DNA from: an uncultured Paraprevotella sp.
GTDB lineage: Bacteria; Bacteroidota; Bacteroidia; Bacteroidales; Bacteroidaceae
Assembly (NCBI GenBank): GCA_944320765.1
Contig: CALUIS010000001.1
Coordinates: 124,001 to 188,000 of the forward strand
Length of the DNA: 64,000 nucleotides
Reading direction: 5' to 3'
Part shown: positions 54,087 through 61,833 of the stretch, in pieces
Position numbering within the stretch: position 1 is the stretch's first letter
Layout: every line of letters starts with the position of its first letter
Made by a program: the position numbers and the translations under genes
Notes under the pieces: model-generated
The model's database searches: none
The model's input: only the letters and a program-made list of their open reading frames with translations
Told to the model about the DNA's origin: nothing

Positions 54087-54788
54087 ATGAAAAAAGTTGT
54101 TGTTTTGACGGGGGCCGGCATGTCGGCGGAAAGCGGTTTGAGCACGTTCCGTGATTCGGGCGGACTGTGGGACCGTTATCCGGTGGAAGACGTGGCCACG
54201 CCGGAGGGGTATGCCCGCAACCCGGAACTGGTCACGCGGTTTTACAACGAGCGGCGGCATCAGCTGGAAGAGGTGAGGCCCTGCCGGGGGCATGAGCTGC
54301 TGGCCGCGATGGAGCGGGACTACGACGTGACGATCGTGACGCAGAACGTGGACAACCTGCATGAGCGGGCCGGCAGCACGAAGGTCATCCACCTGCATGG
54401 CGAGCTGATGAAGGTCACGTCCAGCCGGGAGCCGAACAACCCGAAGTATATCCGCGAGCTGAAGCCGGAGGAATGGGAGGTGAAGATGGGCGACCGGGCG
54501 GCGGACGGCAGCCAGTTGCGGCCTTTCATCGTGTGGTTCGGCGAGCCTGTGCCGATGATCGAGAAGGCCATCGAGGTGGCGGAGCAGGCCGACGTGTTCG
54601 TGGTCATCGGCACGTCGCTGAATGTCTATCCCGCTGCGGGACTGTTGAACTATGTCCCCCCAAAGGCCCCGATTTACGTCATCGACCCCAAGCCCGTGGC
54701 GGGCATACACCCCGGCGGGCGGGTGTACCATCTGATGAAAGGCGCGTCCGAGGGCGTGGAAGAGCTGCTGGCTTTGTTAAAAAAGTGA
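54087..54788 (+). CDS. NAD-dependent protein deacylase, sirtuin (SIR2/CobB type)
   Basis: 233 residues from the ATG at 54087. It has the NAD site GAGMSAESGLSTFRD, TQNVDNLHERAG, catalytic His in HLHGEL, and GTSLNVYPAAG. FYNERR gives the Tyr-x-x-Arg pair seen in class III sirtuins such as CobB and SIRT5, which prefer succinyl or malonyl lysine. The four zinc-binding cysteines usual after HLHGEL are missing; this stretch is short and Cys-free. It removes acyl groups from lysines using NAD. Confidence 0.92.
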   Translation: MKKVVVLTGAGMSAESGLSTFRDSGGLWDRYPVEDVATPEGYARNPELVTRFYNERRHQLEEVRPCRGHELLAAMERDYDVTIVTQNVDNLHERAGSTKVIHLHGELMKVTSSREPNNPKYIRELKPEEWEVKMGDRAADGSQLRPFIVWFGEPVPMIEKAIEVAEQADVFVVIGTSLNVYPAAGLLNYVPPKAPIYVIDPKPVAGIHPGGRVYHLMKGASEGVEELLALLKK

Positions 54789-54829
54789 AAGCATGACGGT
54801 CATTCCGCTGTTTTCTACCCAAAAAGTCG

Positions 54830-54837
54830 TATACTTG
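54830..54837 (+). promoter_or_regulatory. Near-consensus -7 box TATACTTG before rubredoxin
   Basis: One mismatch to TANNTTTG, 43 bases before the rubredoxin ATG. Confidence 0.4.
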
Positions 54838-54880
54838 CAGCGTGATTTGAAATGAGTATAAATTTAAACCAGTTAGAACG

Positions 54881-55048
54881 ATGAAGAAGTATATCTGTAC
54901 CGTATGCCAGTGGGTGTACGACCCCGAGGTGGGCGACCCTGAATCCGGCATCGAGCCGGGCACGGCTTTTGAAGATATCCCCGATGATTGGGTCTGCCCG
55001 GTCTGCGGCGTGGGCAAGGATGATTTCGAGCCTTACGAAGAAGAATAA
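54881..55048 (+). CDS. Rubredoxin
   Basis: 55 residues: [19 protein letters not shown], then [16 protein letters not shown]. Two CxxC pairs (YICTVC and WVCPVC) bind one iron without sulfide. It carries single electrons, commonly to rubrerythrin or superoxide reductase in anaerobes. Stand-alone gene with its own promoter-like box. Confidence 0.95.
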   Translation: MKKYICTVCQWVYDPEVGDPESGIEPGTAFEDIPDDWVCPVCGVGKDDFEPYEEE

Positions 55049-55097
55049 TAAGACGTTGTGTCTGCATAGGCGCGTTATAAAGGGAAAGGAACAACGG

Positions 55098-55195
55098 CTC
55101 CGCCTGTGAAGGGGAGTTGGCCCAACGGGGTTGAGGGGTCTTACGTCTACGAACACATGCATAAAGTATGTTTTTGTGGCCGTAAGTCCCCTCAG
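55098..55195. repeat. Dispersed-repeat element related to 47548-47673
   Basis: It starts CTCCGCCTGTGAAGGGGAG, then TTGGCCC and TTGAGGGGTCTTAC, the same order of words as the reversed element at 47673. TGAGGGGTCTTAC (about 55132) pairs with GTAAGTCCCCTCA (55182-55194) with one mismatch, giving a hairpin. It lies between rubredoxin and the 3' end of the convergent barrel gene and may serve as a terminator. The right-hand inverted end is not preserved. Confidence 0.6.
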
Positions 55196-55203
55196 TCGCT
55201 CTC

Positions 55204-58050
55204 TTATCTTTTCTTAGGATTCTTGTTCCAATGGTACACCAGATGCAGCATCACGTAGTGGGGCAGCGAACGGTACCATGTCTCGGTACGCCCCTGGGCG
55301 CTGACCGCGTATTGTGTGGACGACACCTGATGCAGCAGGTCGAAGGCTTCTATCCTTGCGATGAGTTTCCCCTTCAGGAACGGCTGGCTGAGCGAGGCGT
55401 TCAGCACGAAGTCGTCCGTGTTCAGCTCCGCGCTGCCGTAGCCCCGGCGGCTGTACATCGTCGCGTCGGCCGAGAGGGTGGTGTTCAGCCGGGGCAGGGT
55501 GTAGCGGGCGGAGAGGCCGTAATGGAAATCGAAGGCCTCAAGCGTGGTGAAGTCGTACATCCGGCCTTCGCTGCGCCGCCACGTGATGTCGCCCGTGGCA
55601 CGGGCGTTGAAGCTGCCTTGGCTGTATTGTATATAGGTTTTGTCGTGCAGGGTCAGCGTGTTCACGATGTTCTCGTGGCTTTCCGTCTCGCCCGCGAACA
55701 TGGCGTGGTCCACGGAGTGGTGCAGGCTGGCGTCGGCATTGGCCTGCAGCGTCCAGCGGTTGCTCCGGTCCAGTCCCCGGGAGTAGTCCGCCTTGCCGCT
55801 TACGGTGTAGGCACCGCCCACGTTCATGGGCTTGTAGGTGTAGACACCGGTCGCGGGTTCGTAGGTTACGGACTGCGCCACGCTGCGGTGCCGGTAGTTG
55901 AACGACGCGCCGAAATGGTACTGCTGCATGTGCTGTCCCGTCCGGTCCGTGTAATCGGCGGCGAGCGTGGAGGCGGCGTTGCTCTTCAGGTCCGGGTTGC
56001 CGAGCTTCACCACGAGCGGTGCGCTGTCGTCCCGGTAATTGACGAGGTCGTACAGGTAGATGGACGAACGGGTGTGGTTGGCGTTGAACCGGAAGTCCCG
56101 TTTGCCGTCCTTCGACATGTAGCGGTAAGAGAGGTAAGGGTTGGCGAACACGCTGTTCCGGCTGACCAGCGTGTCGAGCGAACCGCGCTGATAGTCAAGT
56201 TCATCATGACGGACTTGCAAGTCCACGCCGATGTCCCAAGGGGAATATACCATGGTAAAAGGGACATTGGGAGCGAGCTTGTATGTCGACCGGGTGACCA
56301 AGGAAATCTTGATGTCGTTCTCCACCACGTCGAACCGGCTTCTGTAGGAGTTGCCGGGGTCGGTGATGGCCTGCAGCGCGTCCAGTTGTGAGGCGAGCGT
56401 CAGCGTATCGGGATGGTAAAGGTAGTCATGTTTGCGTTCGGATATGAAGTACAAGGTTTCATTAATCCGCAGGTTGATTCCCTTATGGGGCTTTGCACTA
56501 TAGTTCAAGTTAAACATGCCCCAGGTTTCCCGGTTCCGGTAGTCATTGGTATTATGCCGCAGTCCCTCCGCCGGAAGGGCGGACTGCCGGGTGACGTAGC
56601 GGGCGGCCTGTTCCGACCGTTCGTCCCCGTGGTACAGTCTGAGGCTGAGGCCCATGTAGCGTTGGAAAGTGTTGCAGGAGCCGCCTTCGCAATCCTGCGT
56701 TTCCTTTCCCACATTGAACCCCGTACTGACATCCAGCTGGCCGTTTGTTTTCCGTCCTTCGCTCATCCCCACGGTGCGCATGGCGGCTGTCAGCGAGTCG
56801 TCCCACTGCTCGAAGGCCGAGCGAAAAGAGCCGTCACGCCGGATGTGGTTGAAATCGGCATCCACATTGACATAAAAAGGTTTCTTCAGTGTCAGGCTGT
56901 TGTGCAGGTTCCAGCTCCGGTGGCCCGAGCGGTTCATGGATTCCGTAAAGGAGGTCGGCGTGCGCCCCTCGAGGAACTGTTCGTAGCGTTGGCGCATGTC
57001 CATCCGGTTGGACATGGAAGTGAAGCCGGCGTTGAGTTTGTTGTCCAGGTTCTTGTCTGCGGACTGGTAATCCAGGTCCACGGCCACGCTCCGGGTGGTG
57101 GTGATTTGGTTGGGCATACCGGAAGGTGTCCAGTGTCCCTGCTGGCCCACGTGCCGCGTCTCGTTCACGTTGTTCAGGTTGCCCACCAGCGAATAACGCC
57201 AGCGGTCGGTGAACCCCAGCAGGAAGGCGCGGGCCAGGTAGCGGTCCTCCGTGCCGCCCGCCGCTTCCACGTTGGCGATATACCCCCGGTTGTATTCCGG
57301 CCTCAGGTTCACGTCCATCACGAAGCGGCGCGGCTCCACGTCGTGGCCGAGTGCCTCGCTCAGGTCTGTCTGCTTGTCATAGACTTTCACGTCCTTCACC
57401 GTGTAATAGGGCAGGTTGTCCATCAGCACCTTCTTGTTGCCCCGGAAGAACGAGCGCGAGCCCAGCAACAGCTCGTCCACCTTGCGCCCGTTCACGAAAA
57501 TCTCGCCCCCGTCGTTCATCGTCACGCCCGGAAGCTGCCGGATGAGCGCGTCCAGCATCGAGCCGTCCGGAAGCTTGAACGCGTCTGCGTTGTACACAAT
57601 CGTATCGCCCTTGTAGTACATCTTCACCTTCGTGGCCGTCACCTCCACCTCGTCCAGGTCAATCTGGCGGGACTTGCGCATCTCCAGTGTCGGCACGTTC
57701 ACGTTTTTTGGCAGGGGGACGTTGAGTGTCACCCGTTGCCAGGCCTCATCGTAACCTTCCAGTTGGGCACGGACCAGGTATTCTCCCGGTGCGGCTTGGA
57801 TTGATGCGTAGAAAAGTGCGTTCACAGGTTCTCCTTGCCCGTTTAATATAAGTGTGACGGGAACGGAGTCGGCCACTACCGTACTGTCTGAGCGGAGGAT
57901 GGTGACAATAGCTTCCGGGAGCGGTGTCTTCAGGAAGCCGTCTTCCACGTTGCCGGTGAGGTTGACAGTCTGTGCCTGAATACAGACTGCATTCAGGATG
58001 ACAGATGTGATAGGGATTATCCTTTTTAAACCGGTGAACAGGTTTTTCAT
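55204..58050 (-). CDS. Outer-membrane beta-barrel protein (PF14905-like), paralogue of the cluster 1 barrel
   Basis: 948 residues from MKNLFTGLKRIIPITSVILN, a signal peptide ending near IQAQ; the frame upstream is spacer. CarboxypepD_reg-like domain (about 28-125), plug-like part TATKVKMYYKGDTIVYNA and GSMLDALIRQLPGV, then a long barrel. Its overall layout matches 4578-7460 and its last ~95 residues are almost identical to it (for example YGSAELNTDDFVLNASLSQP). It is encoded after a DUF4488 gene and a membrane-bound regulator on the same strand rather than with an exporter. It may import or sense a molecule; no TonB box was identified. Confidence 0.78.
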   Translation of the reverse strand: MKNLFTGLKRIIPITSVILNAVCIQAQTVNLTGNVEDGFLKTPLPEAIVTILRSDSTVVADSVPVTLILNGQGEPVNALFYASIQAAPGEYLVRAQLEGYDEAWQRVTLNVPLPKNVNVPTLEMRKSRQIDLDEVEVTATKVKMYYKGDTIVYNADAFKLPDGSMLDALIRQLPGVTMNDGGEIFVNGRKVDELLLGSRSFFRGNKKVLMDNLPYYTVKDVKVYDKQTDLSEALGHDVEPRRFVMDVNLRPEYNRGYIANVEAAGGTEDRYLARAFLLGFTDRWRYSLVGNLNNVNETRHVGQQGHWTPSGMPNQITTTRSVAVDLDYQSADKNLDNKLNAGFTSMSNRMDMRQRYEQFLEGRTPTSFTESMNRSGHRSWNLHNSLTLKKPFYVNVDADFNHIRRDGSFRSAFEQWDDSLTAAMRTVGMSEGRKTNGQLDVSTGFNVGKETQDCEGGSCNTFQRYMGLSLRLYHGDERSEQAARYVTRQSALPAEGLRHNTNDYRNRETWGMFNLNYSAKPHKGINLRINETLYFISERKHDYLYHPDTLTLASQLDALQAITDPGNSYRSRFDVVENDIKISLVTRSTYKLAPNVPFTMVYSPWDIGVDLQVRHDELDYQRGSLDTLVSRNSVFANPYLSYRYMSKDGKRDFRFNANHTRSSIYLYDLVNYRDDSAPLVVKLGNPDLKSNAASTLAADYTDRTGQHMQQYHFGASFNYRHRSVAQSVTYEPATGVYTYKPMNVGGAYTVSGKADYSRGLDRSNRWTLQANADASLHHSVDHAMFAGETESHENIVNTLTLHDKTYIQYSQGSFNARATGDITWRRSEGRMYDFTTLEAFDFHYGLSARYTLPRLNTTLSADATMYSRRGYGSAELNTDDFVLNASLSQPFLKGKLIARIEAFDLLHQVSSTQYAVSAQGRTETWYRSLPHYVMLHLVYHWNKNPKKR

Positions 58051-58082
58051 GCTGCTGGATTTAAAGATGGATGAAAAAGGCA

Positions 58083-58108
58083 TGCCGTGCAAGAATGCCC
58101 GCACGGCA
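58083..58108 (-). terminator. Hairpin between DUF4488 and the barrel gene
   Basis: TGCCGTGC and GCACGGCA form an eight-pair stem with a 10-base loop, followed on the minus strand by a CTTTTTC run. It may be a partial terminator that reduces barrel expression relative to DUF4488. Confidence 0.5.
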
Positions 58109-58136
58109 CACCCGTGAAGAAATGAATGAAAAACAG

Positions 58137-58643
58137 TTACTTGTTGAACATGTATTTGTCAATCAGTTGCTGGATGTCGGTGGCCGGTGTCTGGTGGGCC
58201 TTGCATACGTCCACGATGTAGTCCGTGAGCCGGTCGGGCATGTCAGTGCATTTCTTCCATACGTCGTGGCGCTTAAACCATTGTCCGGTGAAGGTGTTCT
58301 TGTCCACCAGGTTGAGGTTGCCGTCGCGCCCCATCTCGGTGTACTTGCCGTTCTTGAAGGTGTAGGTGCCGTATTCGTGCGGGAGAATCTGGAACTGGCC
58401 GTTCTTCAGTTTGACGACTTCCGCGCAGGCATATTCCCCGTCGGGGCGGTACACCTTGATTTGGGTGTAATCTACGCCGCACTTGACTTTGTCCTCGCCT
58501 TCATAATAGAAAGATTCCATGAGCCATACGCCATGCAGGTCTTCGTCGCTCACTTTTTGTTGCGCCATCAGCGTGCCGTTCCAAAGGGTCAGCATGGCCG
58601 CCAAGAGCCATGTCCCCGCTTGCTTCAAAAGATTTGTTTTCAT
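58137..58643 (-). CDS. DUF4488-type lipocalin-like periplasmic protein
   Basis: 168 residues. Signal peptide GTWLLAAMLTLWNGTLMAQQ, then a small beta-rich domain beginning LHGVWLMESFYYEG and ending VDKNTFTGQWFKR, with a helical C-terminus. The function of the family is unknown; the fold suggests binding of a hydrophobic or sugar ligand. The sensor part of the regulator at 59006-60037 has the same order of blocks (GVW, Tyr-Gly pair, Tyr-Cys, IxIxP), so both may bind a related ligand. Promoter box at 58692-58699. Confidence 0.7.
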   Translation of the reverse strand: MKTNLLKQAGTWLLAAMLTLWNGTLMAQQKVSDEDLHGVWLMESFYYEGEDKVKCGVDYTQIKVYRPDGEYACAEVVKLKNGQFQILPHEYGTYTFKNGKYTEMGRDGNLNLVDKNTFTGQWFKRHDVWKKCTDMPDRLTDYIVDVCKAHQTPATDIQQLIDKYMFNK

Positions 58644-59005
58644 ACGTCATTCGTTTAAGAGGTGAATGGAATAAGTTCGTTTCTCACGTTGCAAATTTAT
58701 TCCACGTTGTTTGGTCTTCCAAGAAAACGGGTTGGCAAATGCTTGGCATCTATCAGCGACTCTTGATAAATATTTCATGACGATTATTTTATTTTAATGC
58801 CAAAGGTACTGATTTTATTCGAAATGCGGCTGTTTGATTGGTGTTTTTGTGGCATTTATTTGGTATTCTTGTGGCTGTTCATTTCGCATTTTTGCGGCGT
58901 TTTGCTTGGTATTCGTGTTGCCAAAAGCTTGGCATCTTGGCGGTTCAGCCGCTCGGCGGAGAGAGGAAAGAGTTGGCAGAAACTTGGCAGGGGAAGATAA
59001 TAGGC
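58644..59005. promoter_or_regulatory. Intergenic region with repeated TTGGCA sites
   Basis: This 362-base AT-rich gap has no gene (the open frame from 58797 is Phe/Cys-rich noise). TTGGCA occurs as 11-base-spaced pairs at 58732/58743 and 58973/58984, and as the inverted pair TGCCAA-AAGC-TTGGCA at 58919-58934, with another TGCCAA near 58799. They look like binding sites for the adjacent regulator controlling DUF4488 and the barrel gene. Confidence 0.5.
58692..58699 (-). promoter_or_regulatory. -7 box TAAATTTG upstream of DUF4488
   Basis: Minus-strand match to TANNTTTG, 49 bases before the DUF4488 start and just downstream (in that direction) of the TTGGCA pairs. Confidence 0.55.
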
Positions 59006-60037
59006 TTATAATGAGAGGATGAATTCATCCCAGTCCTTCGCACTTCCTTTTTGCTGGAACACCTTTTTATAAAGCCTGTTCCGGATGCTGCTGATGGTGC
59101 TGATGTCCTTGCAGAGGACACCGGCCATCTCGGACGGGGAGAAGCGGAGCTTGACGAGCAGGCAGACGCGGTGTTCTACGGCGGACATCTTGCACAAGCC
59201 GGACAGGCGGCGGACGAAGTCGGGATACACCGGCCTGATTTCCCTTTCCATCTCTTCCCATTCTTCGGGCTTGAGCGTCTCTCCGGCGGCGATGCGCCGT
59301 TGCAAGCGGATGAAATAGTCGGACTGGAAAAAGTCTTCTTCCACTTGTTTGAAGGCTTTTGCCACGACGGAAAGTCTTGCGGCCTGTTCTTCCGTGATCT
59401 GGGCCAGCTGTTGTTCGATTTTCCGCTTGCGGCGCGAAAGCCGGTGCAGATAATATAAGGTAAGGCAGACGGCCAGTACCAGCGCGGACACTAGATAGGC
59501 CAGCCGGTGGTTCGTGGCCTGCAGCTTACGCTCGGAGGTGGAGAGGACGTAGCGCATCACTTCGCTGTTGGCATTCAGGCTGTCTCTTGCGATGATGTCG
59601 CGGATTTCCTTCATGCGGTTCTCGGTCATCTCGCGGTTGCGATGGAAGGTGTGGAGCCGTCCGCGTTGCTGTATCACCAAGGTGGTGTCGTCCGGCAGCG
59701 TCAGCGGTCGCCGGAAGCCGTCCTCGAAGTACAGGAATTCATGGTTGCCTTTGTAGATGATGTCAAAGTCGCCCTTCGCGGCGGGGATGATGACGATGCC
59801 GGAAGGCGTGGAAAGCAGCTGGCAGTCGTAATAGGTGGTGTCGCGGCTGAAGATGCGGCAATACGTCATGCCTTCCATCGGATAAGTCCGCTCATAGGTC
59901 TCGCCGGGATAAGTGATTTTGGAGAGGGTCCACACGCCCGGCAGACCGTACAGTTCCGGTTGGGCCGAGTGGTCGCGGCAGCCCGTCAGTCCTGTCAGGA
60001 GGACGGTCAGGCATAGCAGGAGCGTCTTTCTTTTCAT
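59006..60037 (-). CDS. Membrane-bound one-component regulator with C-terminal HTH
   Basis: 343 residues (an ATG six codons earlier is also possible). The N-terminus KRKTLLLCLTVLLTGLTGC is a lipoprotein-like signal. Residues about 25-150 are a lipocalin-like periplasmic part (LPGVWTLSKITYPG) resembling DUF4488. A membrane helix lies at about 180-200 (LVSALVLAVCLTLYYL), then a coiled region (KIEQQLAQITEEQAA). The C-terminal SAVEHRVCLLVKLRFSPSEM and TISSIRNRLYKKVF form a LuxR/GerE-like helix-turn-helix. It probably senses a periplasmic signal and controls DUF4488 and the barrel gene downstream. Confidence 0.78.
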   Translation of the reverse strand: MKRKTLLLCLTVLLTGLTGCRDHSAQPELYGLPGVWTLSKITYPGETYERTYPMEGMTYCRIFSRDTTYYDCQLLSTPSGIVIIPAAKGDFDIIYKGNHEFLYFEDGFRRPLTLPDDTTLVIQQRGRLHTFHRNREMTENRMKEIRDIIARDSLNANSEVMRYVLSTSERKLQATNHRLAYLVSALVLAVCLTLYYLHRLSRRKRKIEQQLAQITEEQAARLSVVAKAFKQVEEDFFQSDYFIRLQRRIAAGETLKPEEWEEMEREIRPVYPDFVRRLSGLCKMSAVEHRVCLLVKLRFSPSEMAGVLCKDISTISSIRNRLYKKVFQQKGSAKDWDEFILSL

Positions 60038-60059
60038 GGAGCTTGTCGGTTGCATGTCT

Positions 60060-61748
60060 TTATCCTCCTTGCGATTCCATCCGGGCTTCCGTCACGTTGA
60101 TGATGCTGTCGGAGAGCTGCTCGCATTCGTTGATGACATCCATGTACATGGCACCGGTCTGGTAGCTGTACCGTCCGCGGTTCACGTCGGCAAAATTAAG
60201 GTTGCGCAGCTGGTTGCGGTAGTTGTTGATTTCCTTCTCGATGTAGTAGGCCGTGGGGGCTTCGCGGGGCGGCTTGCGGGCGAAGAGCAGGACGCGCATC
60301 TGTTCCAGGGCCTGTTCGGCGAGCTGGAACATCTGGTGGATGTGTTCCAGTTGTGGCTCCGTCAGCGGCTGGCTGCTGTAGAAGTTGCGCCGTGCCGTGT
60401 GGGCGATGTGGTGGCAGCTGTCGCCGATGCTCTCTATCTCCGCCAGTTCGCGGAGCATCCCGCAGATGACGGGGCGGAGCCGGTCCGGCACGTCATCTTC
60501 CGCCGTGATGCGGTTCAGGTAGTTGGCGATGTCCGTCTCCATCTCGTCGCTGACTTCCTCGTAGTGTTCCACCCGTGCGAAGATGTTCTTGAAGTCCGTC
60601 TCGTTGTCGGCCGAGAAGAGGTAGCGCGTCTGGGTGAACATCTGGGTCACGGTGTCGGCATAGTTGATGATTTCCTTGCGGGCTTCCATGACGGACTCTT
60701 CCGGCGTGTCGAGCAGGCCTTTGGTGATGAAGCGCAGCTCGGTCTTCTTCTCGTCGTTGTTTCGCGGCTTGCTGACGCATCTCTCGGCCCACCTTTCCAA
60801 TGGTTTTACCCAGCCGATGAAGAGGGCGGCGTTGCAGAGGTTGAACCCCGTGTGGAAGGCGGCCAGCACGTAAGCCAGGTTGTGGTCGGGGGCCGTCTGT
60901 CCGGCAACCGGGTCGAGACGGGCGAAGTCGCACAGCAGGTCGATGACATAGGGGAAAGCCGCGAACATCCACGCCACGCCGCTCAGGTTGAACACCAGCT
61001 GGCCGAAAGCCGTGCGGCGGGCTTGCGTGCCGGCCGAAGAGGCGGCGCGGCAGGTCACGACGGCACGCCCGATGTTCTCGCCAAGCATGAAGGCGGCACC
61101 GGCATATACCGACCATATCCCGGTGGAACACAGCACCATGGAAGTGGCCATGATGGCGGCCGAGGACTGTACGGCAAAGGTGACGGCGGCCCCGACGAGC
61201 AGCAGGAGGACGTAGGCTCCGTAGTGTTCGCCTTTCATGCCCAAATAGGTGGCCACGGTATGCTGGTCGGCGGCGGGCATACTGTCGTAGAGATGGCAGA
61301 GCAGGCCGAGGCTCAGCAGGATGAAGCAGAAGCCGAAGACGGACTCGCCCAAGGCGGGCCGCTTGCGGTACTGCACCAGCAGGAACGCCGCCAGCATCAG
61401 GGGGTAGATGTAGTTGCTGAACCCGAAGTTGAGTTCGGCGGCCATGAGCCAGGCCACGAGCGTGTTGCCCACGGACGCTCCCATCAGGGCCGGGAGGGCC
61501 TGCATGAAGGTGAGCATCCCGGCGTGGACGAAGCTGACGGTCATCAGCGAGGCGGCGGTGGACGACTGTATCATGGCCGTGACCAGCGCACCGGTGAGCA
61601 GCGAGGAGAAACGGTTGGTAGTCAGCGAGTCGAGGATATGCCGGAGGCGGTCGTCGGCCAATTGCTGGAGGCTGTCTCCCATCAGTTTTGTGCCGTACAT
61701 CAGCAGGCCGAGGCATCCCAAAAGTTTTAAAAATGCTAAAACTACCAT
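60060..61748 (-). CDS. Na/Pi cotransporter-family protein with PhoU-like C-terminus
   Basis: 562 residues from MVVLAFLKLLGCLGLLMYG. Two repeats typical of the family are seen: GALVTAMIQSSTAASLM and GAAVTFAVQSSAAIMATS, the QSS motifs that bind phosphate and sodium. A helical PhoU-like domain covers about 345-560. It imports phosphate with sodium, or senses it. Ends five bases upstream of the regulator gene on the same strand and is divergent from the kinase gene. Confidence 0.9.
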   Translation of the reverse strand: MVVLAFLKLLGCLGLLMYGTKLMGDSLQQLADDRLRHILDSLTTNRFSSLLTGALVTAMIQSSTAASLMTVSFVHAGMLTFMQALPALMGASVGNTLVAWLMAAELNFGFSNYIYPLMLAAFLLVQYRKRPALGESVFGFCFILLSLGLLCHLYDSMPAADQHTVATYLGMKGEHYGAYVLLLLVGAAVTFAVQSSAAIMATSMVLCSTGIWSVYAGAAFMLGENIGRAVVTCRAASSAGTQARRTAFGQLVFNLSGVAWMFAAFPYVIDLLCDFARLDPVAGQTAPDHNLAYVLAAFHTGFNLCNAALFIGWVKPLERWAERCVSKPRNNDEKKTELRFITKGLLDTPEESVMEARKEIINYADTVTQMFTQTRYLFSADNETDFKNIFARVEHYEEVSDEMETDIANYLNRITAEDDVPDRLRPVICGMLRELAEIESIGDSCHHIAHTARRNFYSSQPLTEPQLEHIHQMFQLAEQALEQMRVLLFARKPPREAPTAYYIEKEINNYRNQLRNLNFADVNRGRYSYQTGAMYMDVINECEQLSDSIINVTEARMESQGG

Positions 61749-61833
61749 ACGCAGTCGAAATATAAGTGAACACCTGTTTGACGTTTCCGCGCCATTGCCT
61801 AATTTTAGGGCTGTTTGTAAAACCCCGCAAGTC

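Noticed and set aside
58797..59000. Small Phe/Cys-rich open frame in the intergenic region
   Set aside because: Starts at a TGCCAA word within a repeat-rich regulatory spacer, has no signal or family motif, and faces opposite to the local operon.
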